In this document: positions 1-11,984 of the stretch, piece by piece
Layout: the number at the start of each line of letters is the position of its first letter
Numbering within the stretch: position 1 is the stretch's first letter
Assembly (NCBI GenBank): GCA_025716855.1
Contig: JAIXMQ010000016.1
Location: 1-64,000 of the forward strand
Direction of reading: 5' to 3'
DNA: 64,000 nucleotides
Source: Pilaira anomala
Lineage: Eukaryota; Mucoromycota; Mucoromycetes; Mucorales; Mucoraceae
Program-made: the position numbers and the translations under genes
Notes under the pieces: generated by a model
Database searches by the model: none
Told to the model about the DNA's origin: nothing
What the model saw: only the letters and a program-made list of their open reading frames with translations

Positions 1-36
1 TTAAGAGTTATATAACAAACAATTAATAAAGTAAAA

Positions 37-2353
37 TGTGAGCACCAGACTATATAGTTGTCAACTTATTTAAAAAGACTTAGATATATTATTCGCTGAA
101 AAAGTGGTAGATACAGCTAGACTCTAAAAAGAATTATCGACGTCGTTATAGAATAACAAGGGGATAATAATCAGTTTTTAATGGGAGCGTAGGAAATACA
201 ATAGTTTTCAATACAAATAAAAAGAATATAATCAAATATAAGATAGGTAACGAATTATCAAAAGTGAATTCAGAAGATCAAAGCGAAGATGTAATATATA
301 CAAAATGGGTTTGACAGTTCAAAATATCAGAGATAATATAAGGATAACCTAATTACTTATTTGAAGTTTCTAGTAAAATCTAACTTAAAGTTTATTTAAT
401 TACAAAAATGAAGGGGGTATTTATAAGAAAAAGTGATTGTTGTACCACCTGAGTTTGTAAAAAAAAAGATAATAAAGAAAAAAGGTTGAGGTAACAGTAG
501 CCCTATCAAGAGTAAAATGTCCAAAGTCTATCAAAATACTCATTGATCCAAAGAACTCTGACATCCTTACAAATAATCGCCATTATATGAGTAACGTTGT
601 TTTTGATGAAGTTTTCTTAACAACTGCTCAATAAAAACAACAGTATTCCATAGTTGTCGTCACTTTTTACTTTTAATCAATTTTTTTTTTTTTTTTTTTT
701 ACATTTTAAATGACAGCAATACATAACAACAATAATAAAAAAAAATTGAACCTTATAATGAAAAATATGCGATGATGATGATTAAACAAAAAAAAAACTA
801 TCTGATTAGAGTTAAAAACAAGAACATCTGATTAGAATTGAATACATGAACACCTTATTAGCATTTATTGAATTCTAAGCCCGTTTAGGGCGAGCTGGCC
901 GTCTACGAGCGAAGCGAGTAGGTCAAGCTCGTATACTATATACACTCTATATTTTTTTTTCAAATGTTTTATATATGCTTTTCATTTAAGTATATGTATG
1001 TAGACATATAACAAATGTTTATACTTTCATTTTCAAACAATTATATATAATTTAAATAAAATAAAAATATTTTTTTTTGAACCATCCATAATTATTCAAT
1101 GAGACCTATGTTATTTCCTTATTTTTTAAAAAAAAATATAAGCATTCTATTTATCAAGAAAGCAAACAACGAGAGCAATATTTATTGAATATACCAGACC
1201 AAAACGTTAATAATATTCATTTAGTTTACTCAGAAATAACGACTCAAGTAAATTTCACTCTATTTACTGCTGTGATTTACGAGTAAGGTAAAATTTGCTT
1301 TTATTAAAAAAAAAAAACGAATAGTAAAATACGCCATTCACTTGAAAAAAGCGAACGTTGTAAAACTCACTTCACATTCGCTAGAATTCAGTAAACGATG
1401 TGAACTTTTCTAGCCTTGGTGTTTAAAAGAAAATAAAGTTAAAGTAGTATTGAGAAATTAAAGATGGTATATCTTTACCCGAGTTAGAACAACAACAGAT
1501 GTGGTGATCTAGCACAGTAAATAAAGCAGTAATGTGTTACATCTAGACACTGAGATTTAAATATCAAATAAAATAGGAAGTGCATGTAACCATAATAGTA
1601 ACAATAAAAAGATAAAGAGGTGGTTTCCCACACTAAACATTAAAATTATGAAGATAGTGAGCTCTCACACTAAAATAGTAAGGAACACATAAATCTTATA
1701 AGTAACATGCTGATATCTTTCTATTATGATATCACATCAATTGATGTGACCAGACATGTTCATATAATACTTCACTCACATATTCACATATACACACGGT
1801 CACTACCACTTAATCTATTATCCACCGATTACTAATAAACATTCGTTCTACTAAGTTCTATATACTATCGTCCAGTAATACTGATCCGGTAAATAGTAAC
1901 ATGGATTATCTGTTAACATTGACAGGTTCTGGTTATTCTATTTTAACTACACCAGGAACATGGGTCAATGTGACACGATGATTGGTATTGTTATTCCTGC
2001 ATATCAATAACAAGCACGGACCTGAATAATGATTTAAACTCAGTTTTGACATGTATATAAACCCTCCATATTTTTGTAAATAATAAAAGAATTATCTTAT
2101 TTTGCGTCTGATTATTTTTATAGTTCCTTTACTATTTTTTATTTCGTATTCAATCTATATTTTATAGCTCGGATACATTACACTTTTATTTGTAAAGACT
2201 TTATTTTCTTCACTCTTTTTACTGTTTAATATCCTTATAACTCTCCCATAAGTTATTCCGTTATTTCCTTTACTTTAAGACCGTCGCTAAATAGCCCTTT
2301 ACTTAATAAACTAAATCATTATTCAGTTGACTACTTCCAGTCTGGTGCTCACA
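37..2353. repeat. Degraded inverted-repeat pair flanking 2.3 kb
   Basis: Positions 37-51 read TGTGAGCACCAGACT, and the reverse complement of 2339-2353 is the same 15 bases. Similarity continues inward in a weaker form: both sides reach an AGTxGTCAACT-like block about 10 bases later. No open reading frame in between looks like a transposase, and no clear target-site duplication was found. This could be the ends of a decayed DNA transposon, or two copies of one repeat (for example solo LTRs) in opposite orientation. The identical 15-mers are seen directly; the element identity is inference. Confidence 0.4.
879..931. other. GC-rich double hairpin
   Basis: Two adjacent potential stem-loops lie in otherwise AT-rich sequence. 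The first is GCCC/GGGC (879-882 with 888-891) around a five-base loop. The second spans 891-931, closed by CGAGCT (891-896) and AGCTCG (926-931), with weaker inner pairing and the motif GAGCGAAGCGAG in its loop. The base composition differs sharply from the surroundings. Such compact GC-rich hairpins are known in some fungal mitochondrial genomes; a nuclear insertion of that kind is only one possible explanation. Confidence 0.4.
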
Positions 2354-2997
2354 AAATCCTAAAGAACTTATTTTTCTCTTATTGAAAGATATATATTTTT
2401 TTATTCCAAATCCTTCGATACACTTAAACCTCGGTTGTATCAGTAGACGACATATGAACCGGTGATAGTTATAATTCAACTGGGTCATTACAATTTATTA
2501 AAGGTTTTCATGACCGTCGTGTCTACCCCACAAGTGTACAACTAAGTTGTTCTTGTGAAGAAATAGGCTCTAATTTGAAGAATATTTCTTGCGGAAAAAA
2601 AGTAGTAAAAAAAAACAGCAGATATAAAAGTATATTTAGAGTTCCTTTCGGGGTAGGTTTTATTATAAAAATAAAGATTAAGTTATTCTATGTTGTCTAA
2701 ATAATGTATCCTATTTATTATACTAATAATGTCGGTAGATGGTTTAGGCTTTTATATATATAATATCGTCATGATAATTATTATTATACCATTCATTCAA
2801 TTGATATGATTGAATATAATATCCAAGCGAATCATATATGCTTGGAAGGAATTATTTATTTATCCATTGTAAATTTACGATAGTTTATTTAAGCATGCTC
2901 AATTTTATTGGCTATGATTTAGATCTACTATATTTACTATTGTGGATTCACCACAGTTCTGTAGACATTGATGCATTGAGCGATCCAGAATTTCAAA

Positions 2998-3874
2998 TTA
3001 TCGTTGCTTAAATGCGCCAAAGCTCTCTAAAAAATCACCCAATGTATCAGAAGGAGTAGTAGTAGTGGAGGTGGTGGTGGTGGGTGCGCCATCGTATTCA
3101 TGGTCCATGTCTTGGTCTCTTTCATCCTCGACAATCATATTGTGGAGGATGATACAAGTCTTCATGATTGCTTGACGGCATCTTTTCCTTACCTGTATAC
3201 TGACCGTGCCAGGCCTTTTTTGGGCAGTTCTTCCATACCCAATGCATACAATCTATGGATCCAAGCATTCCGGAAAAACCTCTACTACTCTCTCCCTCGC
3301 CTCTTTCAACAGGCGTTCCACATCTTGCTCGCTCGTTTGGTGTACGCAAGTACTCGTCCTCGTAAACCTCATCAACAATTGTGTGGCAGAATCGTTTGAG
3401 ACACTCCATTGCTGTAGTTTCCCCAATGCGAATATACTCGCCAACAACGCAATCAGAAAAGATTTCCGTATGTATGCAAGTTGACGGATAGCTGCCGTAA
3501 TCTTCTGCAAAGGAGAAAGCCCGAGCTTTTGAGCAGCATCTCTTCTTTGGCGAAAGTAGTAAGGATTCTTGCCTTTCATCATGTCTTCGACGATGCATAA
3601 GAACAATGAGCGTCTCATTCTGAATCGTCTTCGGAATTGCTTGTCGGTATAAACGGGACTTGCGGAAAAGTAATCGTTATAAAGACGACGGCGTCCCTGA
3701 AGCTGGTCCCTGTCGTCAATATAACGACGACCTACGGTAGACCCACCACCTCTGGTCTTTTTTTTTTTTTTTGTCGCTATCGAGAGTATCTTTAATAATC
3801 TCTGCTACACTTTCCATTTCAATCTCAATCAAAGCAAGTTCGTCTTGCAACAGTGGTAAAAGGTCAAAATCCAT
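2998..3874 (-). pseudogene. Decayed PIF/Harbinger transposase
   Basis: Reading the minus strand from an ATG at 3874, three frames together give recognisable PIF/Harbinger (plant transposon protein family) segments. There is an N-terminal stretch with LGLSPLQKITAAIRQLAY, then EYIRIGETTAMECLKRFC, then GMLGSIDCMHWVWKNCP, which carries the first catalytic Asp. The C-terminal family motif, coding for MKTCIILHNMIVEDERD, follows at about 3125-3170 almost directly after QYTGKEK, so the region with the remaining DDE residues is missing. Frames change at least three times (in the A-tract near 3757-3770, near 3480 and between 3310 and 3350). The relic ends at a stop at 2998-3000. It is a dead copy; a supplying autonomous element is not in the window. 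Confidence 0.85.
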
Positions 3875-4199
3875 GGCAGTAAATACTTTTTTTGTTTAAT
3901 TTTTAAAATAGAAATAAATTAAGCTGACACATGAGTTTTTTAGACTGTTTTAATTTAAAACTTCAGAAACAGTCGTATTTTAACCTAAAATTTACTCCAA
4001 CCGTTGGGAATACTCTTATTAGAGACCATTTTCACCAACATTAAATATACAGATCGCTTATCGCTGTAAATTAATTTTTTCATAATTGCTTAACGTCTGT
4101 TTTCATACCAGTCGGATATACTGCTGCGCTGATAACACAACGATGCGATCCAATCTGTACGATTCTGCAATATATATATATATATGTTAATATCACTTT

Positions 4200-4253
<54 letters not shown>

Positions 4254-4854
4254 TATCTAACGGCTTCTACTAAAGACTTCCCCGATCCAACTTTAATAAT
4301 TAAAAGACTTTACTACGTCATGATAACTCCTGATATACAGTTCACCTTTAATACCCCCAAGAGTTATAAATAGGTTTATATGAAATTATTTAAGATCGTC
4401 GCTTTTTTTTTTTTTTTTCGTGAGCTTTATACTTGACACGAAATAAAAAGTTAACCAGTTCTGTTGCCATTATGGTAATAATTGATTTCACCGAAAAAAA
4501 AAAAAAAAAAGGTTTTTTATGGTTCAGGTACAAACACTTTTTTATTCTAGAAGAAAAAACTCAAATTATGATTTTAGATATTCGCCACAATTGCCTAATA
4601 AAGAAAGATGTTATACATTTCACTCTAAAAAGTTAAAATTTAATAAACCACATGTGTCCTTTTTTCTTTGATGTATATAAATATTTGAGCAAACTCAATA
4701 AGTAACTATAGTTTTTTAATATCAAATGATTATTTGTATATGTGTGTGTGGCTTGAGTATTTTTCTTCTTTCTTTCTCTTTGCAACAACAACCGAATTCT
4801 AAACACGACAACATGATTTTTTTTTTTAAAACGAAATTGCGGCTCAAACACATC

Positions 4855-4886
<32 letters not shown>

Positions 4887-5349
4887 TTGAAGAAAGAACT
4901 GAACACATGCCCTTTTTTTTTTTGCCGATAAAAACTCGAGGTAAATGAACTTGCGGCTCAATCCTTAATAATTACTGATCAGCGAGATAATATAGTGTGT
5001 GCTAAAGTAAACAGCGTGACAGTGCAAATTATCCGCTTCTAAATTAGTTATGCGCAAAAATATGGTATATTGTAGTAGTTAAATTACCATATACAGTATT
5101 TACAAAATAATAATTTGTGAGAGAGACCCTTTATGTGTGTGTGTGTGTGTGTTCAAAGTTGAAGTGCTGTTTTGGTATGACAAAACAAATGTTTTGCGAT
5201 TAATTTAATTTAGTTAGATAGATTTGATTGGAAATAATTAAACAAGACTTTTTTTTTGTTTATTTGACCCCCCACAAAAAGCCTCTTACAAGAAAAATAA
5301 TTAAAAATAGAAATACAAGTTTGTTTATTATTATTATTATTTTTTTTTT
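3875..5349. other. Intergenic, homopolymers
   Basis: No gene recognised. It contains a 48-base A tract (4202-4249), further A/T tracts (near 4405, 4495, 4861) and a TG microsatellite near 5135-5151. Short open frames here are lysine or phenylalanine runs produced by the tracts. The right end is the 3' flank of the phosphodiesterase gene on the minus strand. Confidence 0.5.
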
Positions 5350-5868
5350 TTACAAGAAAGCAACAAAAGTAGTAGCTACAATAGATAACAAGGCAGTTGA
5401 GCCATAAATAATAGCCTTCATTTCAGCAGAAGAAGAATAAGTATTTGCATTCTGAGCATCAGGTGCGTTCTTTTCGTAAATGTCACATTGCAATTCAGAA
5501 GGTTTGTTATAAGTGACATTATTCAAGTTGGCAACGATCTCAAGTGCTGTGCCCCGATTATAAAAATCGACAGAAAAGAAGTTGGGTTTACGTCCAAATT
5601 TCTCTGTACATGTGTTGGCCTGTTTCAATAATGAACCTTCACTGTTCGTAACTGCTGCTGTACCCTTTTGAGGAATTTCGATAACAGTTGATCCCAAATT
5701 AAGGGTACCATATAAAAAGTGGTTCATCACATACATGTATTCACTTTCACTATTGATACTTGAAGGTCTATCAATCACACAACTAAATTGTGTTTCATTA
5801 TGGTTATCATAAGGAGTTTCAAAAACGAAATCCCATTCACGCATTTGCCTATATAAAGATTTATTATT

Positions 5869-5902
<34 letters not shown>

Positions 5903-6489
5903 CTATCACAACTAACTTACCAGGGATAAGTATCAGGATCAGCACCTTCATCTATAAGCGTTACAACTCTTTTACCGCTTGAAATCATTTCACCTAATGT
6001 TGGCCAACTATAATTACCAGTACGTTGAGTATGACTATATGCTAAGAGACCACTCGCTTCATAAGCAGCATGAAATGCTTCAGGTTCAAATGCACCTAAA
6101 TTATTCCACATAATTGTAACAACTTCATTAGGATGAGATTGAATCCAATTAGAGATTGAGGTCAAGGTATCAGCAGCTGGACCCGCATTTAAAATACTAC
6201 ATGATGTATGACAGAGTTGAATACTATTAGCAGTGGTTGTTGTTGTTGTAGCGTTACTTGATTTAATAGCTGATAACTTGAGTCCTCTAATACCATCATC
6301 TAATTGTGTACTGGGTGGACATAACTGGTTAGATGCTGGGTTAGCAACAAATCCATATGAGTTGTGTGTCAATAAATAAGTTAATGTGTCATAAGGTTTA
6401 TCACAGTAGTCGGCATAACCATTACAAAGCTGTTGACCATTTACGGACAAAGATAAAATAGCAATTGTCAGTAAAGTTTTAATATACAT
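5350..6489 (-). CDS. Secreted GPI-anchored PLC-like phosphodiesterase
   Basis: Two exons, 6489-5921 and 5848-5350, joined by a phase-2 intron (GTAAGT...TATAG) that rebuilds a Trp codon; the product is 355 aa. It starts with a signal peptide (MYIKTLLTIAILSLSVNG). The TIM-barrel PI-PLC X-type region shows LTHNSYGF near residue 40 with the first catalytic His and LCHTSC near residue 85 with a second His. The IQSHPNEVVTIMWNN strand-loop is typical of fungal PLC-like phosphodiesterases. The C terminus is a Ser-rich stretch followed by a hydrophobic tail with no cytoplasmic domain, as in GPI-attachment signals. Expected location: cell surface. The substrate (phosphatidylinositol or a GPI glycan) cannot be told from sequence. 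It is divergent from the kinase gene on its right. Confidence 0.85.
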
Positions 6490-7137
6490 TTTTTTTTTTT
6501 TTTTAAGAAAAGAAAATGAAAGAGGAAACGAGAAGAAAAAAAAAAAAAAAAAGAAAGGTTATTTATGGATCATTTTAGGCGGAACACTAAAAAAAAAAGC
6601 GCACAAAACTGCCAAGTAATTTTAGATCTAAATAACGTTTTTAAACGCATGTCTTAAAAAAAAAATAACATTTATGAAAAAATAACAACAAAAGGAGACT
6701 TGAATACTTGATACAAAACTTTTTTTATTTTTCTCTTTTAATAGTTTAGTCTTGCTCACTCCCTTTCAAGCAACTTGCCCTTTTTTTTTAAAAAAAAAAA
6801 AACTGAAATAAAACTACATATAAACTAAAAAATGGTACCACAAAGAAAACAAGTGACTGGAAGAGAAAAAAAACGTCATATAGATAGAAGCAAAAGAAAA
6901 GGACAAGCATTTTTTTTTCGTGTTGTTGTCATTACGTCAAACTATGGAAAGAGAAATCGGTGATGTGTTGTTACTGTTGATATGCAGGTAAACAACAAAA
7001 TAATTAAATTGTGCTGGAGCAACTGAGTTCTATTTTACTCAATTACCTTTTTATGGTTATTTCTCATTTAACGGCATTTTTTGTTCTATCGTTTTCGCTC
7101 CGTCTTTCCTTTTCTTTATCCTTTTTATTTTTACAAA
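6490..7137. promoter_or_regulatory. Shared divergent intergenic region
   Basis: This 650-bp spacer separates two divergently transcribed genes (phosphodiesterase on minus, kinase on plus), so it should hold both promoters. It is rich in A/T tracts, with a T-rich pyrimidine stretch just before the kinase start. No specific operator was recognised. Confidence 0.45.
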
Positions 7138-8095
7138 ATGAGTTTAATGCCGGAATCAACACTTGGAAATATGAAACAGCATTATCTAGCAAAAAGCTGG
7201 TTGGAATCTATTCTTCAACATGAACTACCCAGTGAAGATTTATATACGAGCTTAAAGGATGGAATATATCTTTACGAGTCAGTTTATATATATATATATA
7301 TATAAAAGTAAAATTGTTTTTAAAATTTACAAATACTTAGAATTATACACCTTATTCAAAATATTCAACAAACAATCTTTCATGAGCTCCCGGTAAAAAT
7401 CATTTAATTTTGTGAAGGGGAAAAAAAAAAAAAGACTTATATTATATAAAATAGGAAGATCGAATAAAAGAATTCTTAAAATGTGCAAAAGCAGTAAGTG
7501 GATTATATTTTATTATATCTATTTTAACATATATATAAATATATATATATCAGTTTGGTCTACAATCGTCCGACTTATTTAGTGTCAATGACTTATTGAA
7601 TAGAGAAAATATGAATAATGTAAGATTTTTTTTTTTTGTTACCTGTGCATTATAACCCTATTTTTTTTACACTCCTTTTTTCTCTGATTCTTATATAAAA
7701 AATTTCTCTTTTTCTCTCTCTCTTGATCTCTCTCTCTCTTGATCTCTCTCTCTCTCTCTCTTTTTTATTTTATTTTTCTTTGCTTGTATTCTTCATATAT
7801 ATATATAGGTTGTTTCAACTATTTTAATTTTAGCGCATACTTATTCCTTTAAACGATTTGCAGGCAAATCAACGCCATATTTATCAAAGAGATCACAATC
7901 CTATCATTCGATAAACCAAGCATCAACCATAGCAGTAACAACAGTTCAAAGGTCAAATAGTGAAACTTTAATATTTGATAACGATAGTAAAAAGATGAAA
8001 AACTCTAAGAGCGAACAGGGGTCAAAGGGGAAGAAGGAGATTAAGAAAGAAAAGTTTGAGGAAAAGGAGATGATGACTACTGCTGCCGCTACTGC

Positions 8096-8129
<34 letters not shown>

Positions 8130-8508
8130 ACTACTACTACTACTACTCTCAATAACAATAGTTGGGATCAACCGCCATTTGAAAGACCAAATTGTATACC
8201 TGGCTACGGCCCTTATTCAATTGAACAATTTAAAGATGATGATGATGATGACAATGATAATGACAGATACGATGAATATGAAGATGAATATGAATTATCT
8301 ACTCCTTCTTCTCTTATTCATTCTTTTGATGAGGATGAAGAAGACATGTTTAACACTAAAAAGAGTAATACGCCTTCTTCTTCTGGTGATAGTGGATATG
8401 GTACTACAAGAAGAAAATCTAATAATAGTAACAACAACAACAACAACAACAACAAGAAAGTCCAAGATTTATTTGAAGCTTTATTTGCTCCTGTTGCTGT
8501 TCATACTG

Positions 8509-8539
<31 letters not shown>

Positions 8540-10063
8540 TAATATAACTCAATCTCCTCCATCATTAAAAATACAGCCATCTAATAATAATAATAATAAT
8601 ACCGTATCTCATTCCGGTGTAAATAGTAAATTATCTTTATTATTCTCTAAAAAACCTGATCCACATTATGTCAAATATCAAACTTGGTCTAATAATCAAC
8701 AACAACAATTACAACAACAAAAATCATCAGCTGTAATTACAAACTTATCTACTCCATTAAAAAAAGGTGTAAGCATGCGAAGACCACATGAAGAAAACTT
8801 GTTCAAATCTTCTTTACCTCCTGTCATTAAAGTAGAAAAAGAAATCCCTGTGGACGCTGTTAATCAACAACAACCACTTGTTAGAAAACAAACTCGTACA
8901 AGAAGAAGAACAGATGCTTCAATTCTTCAACCAACTATCATTCTTCCAATTACTACCACTACTACTAATACTAATAATAATAATAATAATAATATCTCTA
9001 CCATCATTCAATCTCCAAAGTTAGATTCTAAACATGCTCGACGTAAATCATTTGGTTCCGCTTTAGATATGAAAACTTCTTCTTTAACTTCTCCAATTGA
9101 TACATCCAACATATTAGATCATTATAATGATAAAGGAACTTTACTTGCACGTTATGTAAGTATTTTTTTTTTTTTTTTGCACAAGTAATAATTATATAGA
9201 TTGACCTTTTTTTCTGTATATAAAAATAGAAACTAGGCAACGTGATCGGAAAAGGTCATTTTGGTACCGTCTTTCGAGCACTTGATTTAATGACAGGAAA
9301 GACAGTTGCTATCAAACAAATCAATGTAAAAGATTCTCGCAAGAGCGATATAGAAGACATGATGCAAGAAGCGACTCTCTTAAGCTCACTTGCCCACGAT
9401 AACATTGTCAAATATGAAGGCTTTATACAGACACATGAACACATGAATATAGTTTTGGAATTCGTCGAGAACGGTTCACTCCTCAATACTTTAAAGAATT
9501 TTGGTAATGCTTTGCCTGAACATTTAGTTGCCAGTTATTGTCAACGTATCTTGGAAGGCTTGGATTATTTACATAAACAGGATGTCGTTCATTGTGATCT
9601 CAAGGCAGCTAATATACTCACTACAAAGGAGGGTGATGTCAAATTATCCGATTTTGGTGTCTCTCTTAATTTAAAACTTAAAAATCATGAAGATAGCTTA
9701 GTCTCTGGAACGCCATTTTGGAGTACGTTTTATATATATATATATATATTATATATACTCATGTTGACTGATATATATTATAATTTTTATTTTTGACAGT
9801 GTCACCTGAAGTAATTGAATTGAAAGGAGCCTCAGTTCAATCGGATATATGGTAAAAAAAGTGTATATTTTTTTTTTTTATATCACTAACAATTTTTAAT
9901 GCCGTAACTCTACAGGTCATTGGGTTGTACAGTAATTGAATTATGTACAGGTAAACCACCCTATGCAGAGTTGATTACTATGACTGCCATGTTCAAGATT
10001 GTAGAAGATGATTGTCCACCCTTACCTACTGATATTTCGGATGTAAGTAATGCAGGTGATTGC

Positions 10064-10103
<40 letters not shown>

Positions 10104-11311
10104 TTTATTCATGCAAAAAAAATTTTATTGTAGGATTTACTCAACTTTTTAAAACTCTGCTTTAAAAAGAATCCGCTTGAAAGACCTTCAGCAGAACACT
10201 TATTACATCATCCATGGATAACTCAAGAACAAGTATCCAGTACGACACCACTTGTGAGTCCTAGTATAGTACCTACTACGAATACAACAAAACAAGTAAC
10301 AAGAACAAATAGTATTATGCTCAATAGCTATTTAAAGATCAAGAGAGACGATAAGGTGATACCTGATGTACCTAAACCTAAACCTAGGATATCCAGTTCA
10401 ATGAAAATTTCTTCACCCATCTCAGTAGTTCCTCATCATTCTCCTATTATACCATCACCTCCTACCCATTCATCATTATCTCCAAAAGATCATTCTCTGC
10501 CTTCATTTCAATCAAAGAGTGTTTTTGCTTCTAAATTTAATCAACGTCAACGTGGTGAAGGTGCTCTTTTAGCTAGACAATCCATGCCAATCGTTTCAAA
10601 TCAATACCAACAACACCTTAGACAACAACAACAACAACAACAGGAGAAACAAGACCGTCAAGAACAAGGTTCTACTTCTCATGTACATAATTTAATAGAA
10701 TGCAGTTTTCCTAAAGGTAAGACACTGCTTTTAAAAACAACAACAACAATGAAATATTTTCTTAAAACCAATCATTTCTCTTTTTCTTTTTTTTTATAGG
10801 GGCTGGCCAATGTAGAGTATGCAATATTCAAATTAAACACGATGCTTTAGTATGCAAAGGTAACAATTTAAAACACAACAACATGATAAATATATATATA
10901 TATATATATATATGTATAATTTTTTGACAACTATTATTATATAAAGATTTCTGTGGTTATATTTGTCATAAGCAATGCAAAGTAATTAATGTAAGTTTTT
11001 TAAGTTATCATTAGAATGTAAAATACTTTATACTGATTTCATTTTTTCTGTATTGTGGATAGACTCTGAATGGAGGTAGACGCAGAGGAAGTGATCAAAA
11101 TAAGACACCTCCTCCAGTTGTCTTATCAGGTCCTAGTCCAAGAGTATCTGTATCAACTCAAATTCGCGAAAAGTTTTCGTTCTCAAGAATCTTATCAAAA
11201 CCACATCATGATTTAGGTGATATCAATGAAGATGGGGCTGCTATCTCCTCAACTACTTTAAAACCAAGAGCTTCTTCTTGGTGGAAGAAAAACAAACAAA
11301 CTATCGTATAA
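7138..11311 (+). CDS. sepH: SepH/Cdc7-type protein kinase with CH and C1-like domains
   Basis: Twelve exons keep one frame: 7138-7277, 7341-7392, 7455-7493, 7554-7619, 7809-9155, 9230-9722, 9800-9851, 9916-10042, 10134-10716, 10800-10859, 10947-10990, 11063-11311; 1083 aa. Residues about 10-120 resemble a calponin-homology domain ([15 protein letters not shown]...DGIYLYE...FLKCAKAFGL). A low-complexity region of about 400 aa follows (Ala, Thr, Asp, Asn and Gln runs). The kinase domain spans about 549-810: GKGHFGTV loop, VAIK lysine (577), [12 protein letters not shown] catalytic loop, DFGVSLN, GTPFWMSPEVIEL. The HCD form of the catalytic loop is usual in fungal SepH/Cdc7 septation-initiation kinases. 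Near the C terminus lies a Cys/His cluster (CRVC...CGYICHKQC) resembling a C1 zinc finger. AATAAA-like signals lie near 11425. The role in septation is inferred from the kinase family. Confidence 0.88.
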
Positions 11312-11489
11312 AAACAAACTTTATTTCAATTCTATTACCCTTTCCTTTCCCTTTTTACCCCCCTTTTTTTCTTTTTACCTTACACAATATTTATTCTGCA
11401 AATGGTGTTTTAAAATAATATTTACAATAAAAATACATATACATATATATATATATATATATATATTTTATTAATGCGTTTTCGTATTA

Positions 11490-11984
11490 CTATAATTTAC
11501 TAAAACTCGTACTGCTATAACCAAAAAACATGGGACTCATAGTGGATGCATTAAATTCTTGTGTAGGTGGTGGTGGTGGGGGCATATTTTGGTACAGAGG
11601 TAGTTGGTTTGTGTATCGATTGTTTATCCCTTGAAAAGCAGGATGTATTTGTTGAAATGGTACTTGCGATGGAGGCGGACGTTGAGCTCCTCTCATTGTA
11701 GGTAACACACCATTACTACTATTCTTGTTATTATGAATCGAGGAATTATTATACATTGCCTTGTAATTCTCTAGTGTCTTTATTCAATTGGGGGTGTGAA
11801 AACTAAAAAAAAAAAAAAAAAAATACATGACAAATGTAAAAAAAAAAAAAAAAAAAAACCTGTTCCATGGTAGCACAGCGGTACTTTAACGTGGATAATG
11901 TAACCATTTCCTCCTTTTTGTTGTTTGCAAAAAGAATCTATCAATGTTAGATATTGCATCATCCTTATCATCATAAAGAAACTC
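11490..11984 (-). CDS. Uncertain proline-rich protein, 3' part
   Basis: The last exon (11774 or 11756 down to the stop at 11490) encodes an Asn/Pro/Gln-rich tail with a run of six prolines and the end SSTSFSKL. An upstream exon is suggested from 11984 (after a clear TTTGCAG acceptor), reading EFLYDDKDDAISNIDRFF. It joins in phase if a weak GTTAAA donor near 11900 and the CACTAG acceptor at 11775 are used. No start codon could be placed upstream. I do not recognise the family. It is convergent with the kinase gene. The tail alone could also be a short separate gene starting at 11756. Confidence 0.35.

Larger units (their letters stand above)
1..2997. other. Gene-poor AT-rich stretch
   Basis: I see no credible gene here. 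The sequence is AT-rich with short A and T tracts. It holds a degraded pair of inverted ends (37-51 and 2339-2353) and an isolated GC-richer hairpin (879-931), both listed separately. Around 2041-2110 there is a TATATAAACCC-like box followed by an AATAAAAG-like signal, which resembles retroelement LTR control sequence, but I could not define an LTR. Likely old, decayed mobile-element DNA. Confidence 0.5.

Noticed and set aside
1745..2492. Possible solo LTR (TGTGACCAG start, TATATAAACCC box, AATAAAAG signal)
   Set aside because: No matching second LTR, target duplication or primer-binding site could be found; the TATA-like words are expected in AT-rich DNA.
3100..3484. Plus-strand open frames of 92-99 codons
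   Set aside because: They lie antisense to the PIF/Harbinger relic, whose minus-strand protein motifs are clear.
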